A DNA stretch of 64,000 bases from Corticium candelabrum. Taxonomy: Eukaryota > Porifera > Homoscleromorpha > Homosclerophorida > Plakinidae. The notes under the pieces were generated by a model. The model made no database searches and was not told the origin of the DNA. It worked only from the letters and a program-made list of their open reading frames with translations. Below are positions 55,822 through 64,000 of the stretch, in pieces. The stretch covers positions 1,102,051 through 1,166,050 of the forward strand of contig NC_085093.1 of assembly GCF_963422355.1 (NCBI RefSeq), written 5' to 3'. Each line of letters opens with the position of its first letter. The first letter of the stretch is position 1. Position numbers and translations under genes: made by a program.

Positions 55822-56795
55822 CTACGGTAGGTGTGTATGTTGTTTTGTAGTACATTTACAGTAGGTGTAACATGGGTGCACTTTGGAAAGATTCTGGTTT
55901 TTCTTTACTGTATGTGGAATTAAATTATACAAAGAAGAGCAATGTTGGTACATCTGAATATGCTTAATGAATTAAGTGTGTGCAAGAGTTTGACTATTTA
56001 ATTAATTAAGGACTTCTAGTCACTTGATCTTCTGTGTAGCTGTTTTCTTGCTGGAAGCTTGTGGTGTGGTGTATCTATGGTTTGGTTGGTGGCCAACTGA
56101 ATCTGAAGATGGAATGACAGCTAAAGTTACTGGAACTGCCCTCTCAAGGTGGCTACAGGACAAGATGTTGGCATTGAAAACAGCAGAGTCGTATGCTCGA
56201 GGTAGTTTATAATTATAGACCTAGTCCATTGTTGGAACATGAATACGAATGCTGTTTTGCTGGTTTGTACATGTAGCCATCAGCAGGCGATGTCGTGCAT
56301 TCGTTGTAGTGGCGGGTTTTGAACCAAATCAATTTACAAACATTTTCCCAAAATGGCAGCTTTGTAGTGAGATTAGAAAGTGTGCTGCTCATGTAAGTGA
56401 TGAATTGACTGATGTAGATCACTACTTGTGACCTTTTTGTTTGCATAGACATTTAATCATTGTTGTGAACTGTTGAAAGTAGAAGATGAGTTGATGAAAT
56501 TCCACAAGTTGAGTGTTTGTTTATTTGTCACGATTAGTTTATCACATTTGTCGATAGGAAATACAGTATTCATGAACTTCGTTCTGAACCGCTTCCTGAT
56601 AATGTTGATCCTATTCGGCTTGAAACATATTTGACTGCTGCTGATTTTGAGGTAAGGTTTTTAATGTAGTTTTTATGTCGCAAATTCATTTGTTGTGGAC
56701 ACATGTAGACAGTATTCAAAATTACACGTGATCAATTTTCCAAACTTCCCAAATGGAAACAGACTGATGCCAAGAAAATGGTTGGCCTATTTTGA
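45616..56795 (+). CDS. SVIL: Supervillin-like protein 1, long form
   Basis: Twenty-one exons (45616-47293, 47355-48234, 48293-48428, 48483-48516, 48589-48780, 48838-48974, 49029-49182, 49235-49386, 49438-49797, 49851-50030, 50105-50368, 50426-50502, 50568-50675, 50728-50862, 50923-51038, 51112-51267, 56040-56201, 56277-56392, 56449-56507, 56558-56651, 56709-56795) encode 1758 residues; human SVIL has about 2200. Supervillin ties F-actin and myosin II to membranes. About 900 N-terminal residues are basic, Ser/Lys-rich and probably disordered. Gelsolin-like repeats follow: SGDVFVIFTSTDLYQWVG, VFVFDFYTELYVWIG, NWALFSKLAEGAETFLFKEK, CCYFFWQGDECTVTEKG, VYLWFGWWP. A villin headpiece ends KLPKWKQTDAKKMVGLF, the actin-binding end. 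The intron after 50862 starts with GC. Intron 51268-56039 holds a 3.6-kb transposon and an (AC)n block. Confidence 0.92.
50863..50922 (+). other. 60-nt GC-AG intron, stop-free in frame
   Basis: The donor is AAGAG|GCTGTATG and the acceptor GTTATGTAG. It is exactly 60 bases with no in-frame stop, so retention would add 20 residues (hydrophobic, LIMLL-like) without a frameshift. Exons on either side (135 and 116 bases) match those of the second supervillin gene (138 and 116), which also has GC at this junction. That parallel is the main reason for calling it an intron. Confidence 0.75.
51689..55270 (+). mobile_element. 3.6-kb decayed DDE DNA transposon in supervillin intron 16, TSD TTA
   Basis: The ends are inverted repeats of about 33 bp (GGCYGGGCAAACTTGATTCA, then CAGTTTAACGTCC) flanked by TTA on both sides. 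Most of the interior reads rightward as one large transposase now split into several frames. Candidate catalytic residues are Asp in SLDDKHF (about 53590), Asp in CTDGGPDH (about 53910) and Glu in NPVERIMS (about 54040), a DDE layout. The C-terminus has two Cys-rich modules: CGSDDCRICKPLC (about 54450) and a CDECNKWRL module (about 54694) like a CW or treble-clef zinc finger, followed by CVHCGSS. A 3-bp TTA duplication is used by PIF/Harbinger, but the protein is far larger than theirs. I recall similar unclassified proteins from cnidarians and molluscs. No capsid, polymerase or reverse transcriptase is seen. Confidence 0.8.
55519..55820. repeat. 300-bp (AC)n block with higher-order structure
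   Basis: Almost pure AC with TCACAACACAC and CTACACACACAAC interruptions that recur in the same order in two copies, about 55612-55680 and 55706-55750, so the array grew partly by duplicating a larger unit. It lies in the same supervillin intron as the transposon. Confidence 0.85.
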
Positions 56796-58573
56796 GTTTG
56801 GTTATGTTAGTTGATTTCTAGTCGTATATAGTAAACAGTATTTTCTAATTTTGGTGACTAATTGGAAGTGTGAAGTCTATCAGCTACTAGAGACTTGTAA
56901 TTATGTGATTGGAAACTAACGTTATTTATTGTTGTGTACTGTAGCTAGCTTGTCAGCATAACGGAAATGTAGTAACATGACGTTTTCAGTTAAGTTTACT
57001 TTGTTCCTTTAGGGTCATTATAACTTTTCCGTATGTATCAATTCAAATTAATATTTCAGTAAGCATGTCTGGAGAATTTCAGTGACAATGAGCCGAGTGT
57101 GAGGAAGTAGTAGGCGAACAAACAAATAGGATCTTGTCTTTATATGTATAGTTAGGGATTCAGCTAGTGTCTTTACACTATAAAACAATGTACACTTTGT
57201 ATAGTAGTGGTCCCGACCCAGAGCTCATAACTCTGAATATTTCAGATAACTGGCTTTAGCTCTACTGGCATGCAAACACTGGTATCCTTGGGTCTCATCT
57301 AAACCGAATACATGTACACTGAACAAAAATTGCACAAACATTCAAACTTGACTGCTAAAGTAGTTTATCATGTAAAGTATGTTACTACCTTACATAATTT
57401 GCACCTTGTTGCGCATTCACGTATATAAACGGTTTTATCGCGCGTACTTCTAAGAGGGCGTCCCAGGCACTCTGGCACGTTGTGATAACTGACTGGCGTT
57501 CGGGTATTGACATCCCACTGTAGTTGGTTGTGACGCGCGCGTGCGTTTGTTACGTACATGAGACATCTGGAAGCGTTCCACTGGTTTGTCGACTGTTTGT
57601 TTGGCAGCAATAGGATGGTAGATTCCAACTGTTTTACAGGTAAGTGGCCTGTTCAAGACAGCCGGTATGGAAAGTTTTAGGAAATTCAAGGCTACCATTA
57701 AGATATCATTTCTACAGAAGTACATTTGTGAAACAACTGTTTGCTGTTAATTAATTATAATAGTCTATGGACTTAGATATCCGTGAGGCCTCCCAGATAC
57801 GCTAGGACAGGACTTTTATCAGCTAGATTTCGAACTCATAGTGTAACAGTGTATTGGTGAGGGCTGTAATAGTGTATAGACAGTTGGTTTGATCTATTTG
57901 CAAGAGCTCGCATCTGTAGCTAGACAGACTCAAACTTGTGTACATTAATTACATAGCGGTGGAAGCTAGGATGTAAACACAACGTACTTCAGTTACTAAA
58001 AAGTTTAGTTGGAAGATCTCTAGACTACAGGGATACAAAAAGATGTGGTAAGATCCGTCAACTACCAACTTACATATCCCTACAATTTAATATGGCTGTT
58101 ACCAGAGTGGATGTGGAATACATTGAGTATCATTCAGTTATTTTTCCTTTCACGGAACTAATAGAATTAAGTCGCGCAATTTGTATGCAGACCAACTTGC
58201 CAACCAGCGTTCAGAGTTCTGACAGGTGCCTGATGCTTTTGTTAATGTGTAAGTAAAACAATTGCATCAGCGTCAACGTATTCTTGCGTTGCAATTAATC
58301 AAGCGCGTAATTTCTTCCCGTTCATCCAACCATCTGCCGATACATACGCTATCGTCTAGCACACGCCTTTGCTGTTATTTTACATCCTAGACAGTTCGTG
58401 ATCGGAACTGTCAGTCGGACGTACGACAACTGGTGACAGTGGGTTGAATGGTGACGTCGCATTCGTCGCACTAACGGTGCAAAGGTTTGATCACACAGCA
58501 GAGGCAGGTCACGTCTCGCGACCGGTCTGTACGTTTTCGTTGTTGTATCGTCTGTATAACTGTTTTACACAGC
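56796..58573. other. Interval between the two supervillin genes
   Basis: No gene is supported. It holds a second copy of the dispersed repeat end (57053-57160). The promoter side of supervillin 2 has TGACGTCG near 58447, a one-base variant of the CRE. Open frames on the minus strand at 57368-57725 show no family resemblance. Confidence 0.5.
57053..57160. repeat. Second copy of the dispersed repeat tail
   Basis: About 100 bp here match the last part of the repeat at 23276-23960: both share TGTCTGGAGAATT/CGTCTGGAGAATT, then GACAATGAGCC, AGTAGTAGGCG and GATYTTGTCTTTATAT. The copy is truncated at its left side. Confidence 0.65.
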
Positions 58574-61500
58574 ATGGGAAACGAACAATCGTCTAAGAAT
58601 AAAGACGCTGGCACAGACACGACACCTGTAGAAATCTCAACTGCTTTCGAACAGTCCCCTACACCTGCAAAGTAAGAGCATAGGCAGTCCAGGGAATATT
58701 CAATGCACATTGTAATTAATTAATTTAGGTGGCTGTAAGGTATAATCCTAATCAGATATTCATGATCACATGTAGATCTGCAGCCATAGTGGCAAAAGGC
58801 AGTTCCAGAAGGCAGAACAGGAATGTGCCAGTGACCATCGACCATCAACAGAAAGACAGACAAGTAAACGGGTGTCATGAAGATCAGGTGAGCAGACAAA
58901 ACATGCAAAGACAGTGTGTATTGTCTGCGTACTACAGCATGGCTCTTTATACAGAATGGTCACGATCATGCTATTGAAAGAGCACATTCAAAAAGTATGT
59001 GATATAGTATACAGACATACACATTCATCTGAGGCATGTACTGTTGTGATGTTATGCTACTTGTCATTTAGAAATACCTCTTGCTTCAAATTCTTGTCTT
59101 CACAAGTCGGCACAAGCTGGTCTCACTAGCACTGAGGATTTCACAGCTGTTGTTCTTCGAAAAACTGTTAAAGCTGCTGATGGATCAGCACTAGCTGCAC
59201 AACATTCTGACAGTTTGGATAGTTGGAAGCAACCTTTGCCACTGCTGGTGCAAATTAAAGGTATACTGCCTGTATATCAAACACCACAGCTCCTTATCCA
59301 TTTGCAATTCTCTATTTGCAAACATTAGAACAAATTTGATGTTACTATTGTAGAACATGTGAATACATCTTGTTACATGTGTATCAATCTACTTCGTTTC
59401 TTACTAATTTAGTTCAAAGAGGCATAACGTGGTGTTGCAGGTCGAAAGCATGTTCAAGTTCGTCTTGCTGAGTGTACAATGAAGTCGTTGAATGAAGGTG
59501 ACGTCTTTCTTTTGCTCACTGAAACGGAGTTGTTCCAATGGATTGGGCACGAGTCAAATGGGTTTGAAAGAGCCAAGGTTGGCTTCTACCTGCATGATCA
59601 CAGAGAGTTGTTGAAGAACGTGAGATAAGTAATTGCACCTGTTGCATGTGTTCAGAGTGGTGATGTATCATCTTGTATTGTGCGAGGAAAAGAGATGGGA
59701 TGTAGAGCTAAATCAGTCATTGTATTTGAACCCCAGTCTGTTGAGCAACAACCTCAGAATATGCAGCACTTTCTGAAACTGTTGGGAGGCTCGTCCAGCT
59801 CTCTAGTCAATGGTATACATGACAACCGCTGTCTTTTGTATTTGTAGTAAAGTTTACGGTTTGACTATTATAGCTGCATCAGTGGGTGGTAGTGATGAGA
59901 AATTTCAACAGGAGAGCATTGAATTAGGCACTGTGTATGCTGTTGCTGAACAACAAAAGAAGCTAGTACGTTTGAGTGAAAAATGTGGTAGAGTTCTTGA
60001 GTATTCTATGCTCACTCCAACTGAAGTACAACACATTTTGTGCAGAGACTTATTTTAAAACTAGTGTTTTATTGTTGGTGTGTGTTAGGTTTATGTTTTT
60101 GACTTCTTTACTGAAGTATACATCTGGATTGGTCGTTGTGCATCACGGGAGATACGACAACAGGGGATGCAACAAGCCAAAGACCTTTACAAAGCTGGCT
60201 ACCAAGAGGATAAGAAGCGTTCTAAGAGTTTCCATCGTCTCGGCAATTGGATGAGTACCCGTAGACGATCACGGCCAAATTGGGCATTGCTGATGAAAGT
60301 AACAGAAGGAGCTGAGCCTTTTTTATTTAAAGAGAAGTTTGTTGACTGGCCAGGCACAGGAAGCATTCTCAGATCACAACAAAGAGTATCAATCATCTCA
60401 AACATATCTACAGTAAGCAGTATATTATAGTATTGTCTGTGACTGTTCTGAGTTCATTGTGTATGTCTTAATTATTAAGAAACCTATTCAGCTGAAACCT
60501 TGTGATATAACTGCAATGAAGAAAAGACCTCCATCGCTGCCTGACTTTGTACTGTTTGGCAAAAATCTTGGTAGGGGATTAACAGTTACGTCAAGCACAC
60601 ATGAAACAGCTCTGACAGTTTGGAATATTAAAGTAAGTTCATGCAAACATAATATACAGAGCTGTGCTCACTGCTCATGCACAGTTGCACAATAATTTCA
60701 CAGTACAATGCAAATTTATTTATGGGAATATAAACAAACCAGCTGTCACTATTTACGGTTATGATATCTTAGTTATGTCACATATGTCTCTACCTCGTAG
60801 GAGTTTGATTATCACAAAGTGCCTGAAAGTCAATATGGCCTATTCTATTCAAATGAATGTTATGTTATTCGTTGGTCACAGAGCTTCCGTAGTAGAAGTA
60901 CCAGCAATGCCAGACACTCAAACAGATTATCAATTGTCAATCAAGACAACTGTTGCTATTTTTTCTGGCTTGGAGAAAAATGCACAGTAACAGAACAAGG
61001 AGCAACAGCCATGCTGACAGTTGAACTTGATGAAGAAAGAGGACCACAGGTGATGAACATTGTTATAAATTAGCGTGTTTTACAATGAAGTAGTTTCTAA
61101 TGTCTAATTAGAAGTTTTTTTGTAGATACGAGTTTGTCAAGGAAAAGAACCACCAGCATTTCTTCAGTTGTTCAATGGTGGGATGATCATCTGTTCAGAA
61201 GAGTAAGCATTCAAGTCCAAAAGCAGCAGTTAGTACGTACAGTGGACAATGTTGGCACTTGTTTGTCGTCTAGACGGTCCCGATGCCAAAGACAAACTAG
61301 AAATAGAATGTTTTGGATAGGAGGAGAAATGCCAAATGAAGCCCATTTAGTTGAAATTCCAGTGCCCAGGTATGCCAGGGTATCTAAAGGGGAACTCCAA
61401 CGGAAATGCAACCTGCTCTCAAAATGTAAGCTTTATCGTGAAACTTCGTGCTGCGCTACTTTCAGGCCAGCCGTCGCTTTGGTAGCGGAGAAAACGGCGT

Positions 61501-63979
61501 GCTATGTACGGAGCATGCGCCAGCCTACACCTCTCTAGCTCAGTTATCTAGCCAGTAAACTACACGCAAACTAAACGGGAATTGTAACTATAGAGGGATA
61601 CTGTGCTTTTAGGCCTTAGAAGAGCTTTTTGTAACAAACGTAGGATGCTAGAGGCCGTTTCTCCCAGCAGACTTGACCCTCTCCTCTCACAGAAGTCTGA
61701 GAAGATGAAGCTAGCGCAATAAAAATCAACAGTAATTAGTGTCAGCCTTCGCTCTATTGATCTACGATGAGAAACACGCACAAGGGTCAAGGAGGCGTAG
61801 ACGTTCTCTTCGAGAGACCTGCTTGCGCGGACACGCCTCTTCTTGTGTCTCTAGTCCTACATCCACGTCAAGTTTAGGTAGCAGTCCGGTGTGGTCCGCT
61901 TTGGCGATCAGCGTGGCTTCTAGATGGCTCATGAGCCGCGCTAAAAGATGGAGTATCCGGGAACGAGGAAGGGGCGGTATGGTCACAAGTCTACACACTG
62001 TGTAGGGTGAAACAACAGTACTAGCTACACCATCTACATCATTGCGCTTGGGTAAAATTTCTAAGGCTCGATTAAAGCCATTCCTCACCTGTAACACTTC
62101 GTCCCGCCGCTGTTTGAAAGGGGCGTGTCCTCTTACTTAGATCTCTCCAGAGAACTTCATATTTGAACCCTCTGAATGTTTCTTTTCGTAGATTGATAGA
62201 GCGAAGGCTAACGCTACTTACCGTTGAGTTGTATTGTGCTAGCCTCATATTCTGTGAGAAGAGAGGGTCAAGTCTGCTGGGGGAAACGACGTCTAGCATC
62301 TCACTTTCGTTGCAGAGAGCTTAAAACACAAGATCCCTCTATAGTTACCATTCCCGTTTAGTTTTCGTGTAGTTTACTGGCAAGATAACTGAGCTACGCA
62401 GGCAATTCATTCGACGTAGGCGGAGCTTAGCTTGTCAGTCTGGCGCATGCGTCGTACATAACTCGCGTTTTCTCCGCTAACAATGAAAGCGACTGTTAGC
62501 CTGAAAGTAGCGCAGCACAGATAAAGCCTACATTTGAGATCAGGTTGTATTTCCGTTGGAGTTCTCCTCTAAGTGTTAGTATACTGTGTGATTCTAGATA
62601 TATAATGTCATTGTGGTGTCTGTGCTGTGTACAGTGCTCATGCTCTTCGGTCTCATTCTTGCTTGTTGGTGTCAGTTCCTGAAAGACATGAAATAATACT
62701 ATGGAAAGGTTGTAAGGCAGCAGAGAATTCTTGCTCTGTTGCTGAAACAGCTGCCAATCGTCTTCTAGAAAGGCAATGCTTCATTATTTTGTAAAAAGTG
62801 TGTGTGGTGAATTGTTACCCATAGACTTCGTCTTGAAGAGAAGGGAGATATGCAACTACTGAATATAGTGGAAGGTCATGAAGATGCAAAATTCTGGAAA
62901 GCTGTTGGAGGAAAACAAGATTATTATAGTCTCTTGCAAGGCACTGGCATGCTGTGTTTCTAGATTTAAGTGCACTAACATTTGAGTTGTTGGATGGTAT
63001 AGAATCAAAATATGAGCCGTTTACACCACGGTTGTTTCGACTGAGTCGTGCTTCAGGGAAGTTTGCAGCTGAAGAGGTTCTGTGTCCATCTCGTCCGCCT
63101 GATGGCATCTGCACATTTCCTTTCATGCAGAGTGATTTATACAATTCTTCACAACCTGGTGCGAATAGATTATGCCACATGCAATGCTGTTGCTCTTGTG
63201 ATTTGGTTCATTTAGCCATATTTCTGTTGGATGCTCAATGCTGTGTGTACTTGTGGTGTGGTTGGTGGCCTGCTGATCAAACAGATGGAAATTCAAAATC
63301 AATAACAGGATTGGCTGCAAGTCAGTGGTCACAAGACAAAGAACTGGCAATGAAAACAGCAGTCAATTACGCCAAATGTGAGCATGGTAGATATCATGTG
63401 ATTGTATGTGAGTTGTTTAGTGTATTCGTATTGCAGCTATTGGTGAAGACTGTCCAGCATATACTGTGGTAGCTGGTTGGGAACCTCCTCAATTCAAGTC
63501 TGTGTTTCCTGTGTGGCTAGATCTGAAAGAGCAATATGGTGTGACAAATCATGTGAGCATTCATCAATATTTGCAGCTACTATAGCTGTACATGCTGATG
63601 GAAACTATTATTTATTTCAAGAAGTGTGATCAAAACAAACTTCAGCTCATTCAACAACTGACGACAGCTGACAGGCAAATTTTGCAATACTAGTTTACTG
63701 TGTGTTACTATTATATTGATCTGGCAGAAAGTTTACTATTGAGGAACTTCGTGCACGAACTACACCCAGTGGCCTAGATCCTATCCGGTTGGAGTCATAC
63801 TTGTCAGATAAAGATTTTAAGGTTGGACTTTTCACAGCTGTTATATACTGACAACAACTATGTTGATGCACTTGTGTCCAATTTCGTTGCAGGAGGTGTT
63901 TGGAATGTCACGTGATGCATTTTCTGCTCTCCCTGCTTGGAAGAAAACGCAAGCAAAGCAAGCAGTAGGGCTTTACTGA
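58574..63979 (+). CDS. SVIL: Supervillin-like protein 2, short form with myristoylation signal
   Basis: Nineteen exons (58574-58671, 58776-58887, 59107-59260, 59441-59577, 59656-59812, 59874-60025, 60089-60412, 60480-60632, 60801-61049, 61126-61202, 61274-61369, 62635-62772, 62825-62940, 63003-63158, 63216-63377, 63437-63552, 63622-63674, 63728-63821, 63893-63979) encode 876 residues. The gelsolin-like repeats and villin headpiece match supervillin 1 exon by exon (GDVFLLLTETELFQWIG, VYVFDFFTEVYIWIG, CCYFFWLGEKCTVTEQG, VYLWCGWWP, end LPAWKKTQAKQAVGLY). The long disordered N-terminus is missing. Instead the protein starts MGNEQSSK, with Gly2 and Ser6 fitting an N-myristoylation signal. Three introns appear to begin with GC (62773, 62941, 63675). 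Exon 3 uses a plain CACAAG acceptor, the weakest call. Intron 11 carries a 1.2-kb foldback element. Confidence 0.88.
61387..62569. mobile_element. 1.2-kb foldback DNA element with about 400-bp inverted arms
   Basis: The left end AAGGGGAACTCCAACGGAAA and the right end, read in reverse as GAGGAGAACTCCAACGGAAA, begin inverted arms. The arms continue through AAACTACACG/TTTACTGG blocks and as far as the CTTCGCTCTATTGATCTACG region, about 400 bp per side with imperfect pairing. TA flanks both ends (61385-61386 and 62570-62571), possibly the target duplication. The centre (about 61800-62100) has a minus-strand open frame of 111 codons of unknown origin. It sits wholly inside an intron of supervillin 2. 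Confidence 0.75.
62773..62824 (+). other. GC-AG intron in supervillin 2, same site as in supervillin 1
   Basis: The donor is GAAAG|GCAATG and the acceptor ACCCATAG, 52 bases. A GT lies 18 bases further on (62791) but would leave a 34-base intron, shorter than any other here. The paralog has GC at the equivalent junction. Confidence 0.7.
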
Positions 63980-64000
63980 TGATCTTACTCCAACACGTAC

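Noticed and set aside
55469-55864. Open frames rich in HTHT/CVCV across the (AC)n block, and similar ones at 5348, 8197, 16375 and 17743
   Set aside because: Translations of dinucleotide repeats in both strands, with no other coding support.
57368-57725. Overlapping minus-strand open frames of 86-91 codons
   Set aside because: No family motif, no splice partners and low-complexity context.
61762-62097. 111-codon minus-strand open frame in the foldback element
   Set aside because: Contained in a repeat, with no recognisable domain; probably chance.
62791-62824. GT donor giving a 34-nt intron instead of the GC-AG intron at 62773
   Set aside because: Shorter than every other intron here and not parallel to the paralog, though cDNA would be needed to exclude it.

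Overview
The window is nuclear DNA from an animal, probably an early-branching one such as a sponge. Introns are dense and short (about 45-120 bp, nearly all GT-AG). Genes lie close together, noncoding DNA is AT-rich with frequent TTAATTAA-type strings, and there are many (GT)n/(AC)n and (TA)n arrays. The gene content (CEP95, CSB, supervillin, PIG-X, NEURL2, a p101-like PI3K adaptor) is metazoan. The sponge assignment is inference; no rRNA or mitochondrial marker is present.

Layout. 0.2-2.5 kb: two tandem intronless START-domain genes (+). 2.8-6.2 kb: protein disulfide isomerase (+). 6.4-10.3 kb: lipase maturation factor (+), meeting FDXR (-, intronless) tail to tail with one base between stop codons. 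11.8-14.8 kb: POLG2 (+), head to head with FDXR, 29 bp between ATGs. 15.5-16.3 kb: NEURL2-like NHR/SOCS protein (+). 16.7-19.5 kb: METTL25B/RRNAD1-like gene (-), head to head with PIGX (+, 19.6-21.3 kb), 19 bp between ATGs. 21.4-22.7 kb: conserved unnamed gene (-), head to head with CEP95 (+, 22.8-28.1 kb), followed closely by ERCC6/CSB (+, 28.2-33.6 kb). 33.7-36.7 kb: divergent pair of paralogous four-pass membrane proteins I cannot name. 38.5-44.7 kb: PIK3R5/p101-like class IB PI3K regulatory subunit (+). 45.6-56.8 and 58.6-64.0 kb: tandem supervillin paralogs (+).

I rebuilt exon structures by hand from splice signals, reading phase and remembered family sequences. Every multi-exon model closes in frame. 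The two supervillin genes share exon lengths almost exactly, including a GC-AG intron at the same place; the second gene has two more GC-AG introns.

Mobile DNA sits in introns or between genes: a 660-bp element with about 80-bp terminal inverted repeats and a 9-bp target duplication (CEP95 intron 6), a 3.6-kb decayed DDE DNA transposon with a TTA duplication (first supervillin gene), a 1.2-kb foldback element (second supervillin gene), a 0.47-kb element at 37.7 kb, a 167-bp hairpin (PIGX intron 4), and two copies of a dispersed repeat. I see no retrovirus-like element, CRISPR array, rRNA or tRNA.

Functional themes: ER protein folding and lipase maturation (PDI, LMF), mitochondrial electron transfer and mtDNA replication from one shared promoter (FDXR/POLG2), genome maintenance (CSB), GPI-anchor synthesis (PIGX), PI3K signalling (p101-like) and actin/membrane linkage (supervillins).
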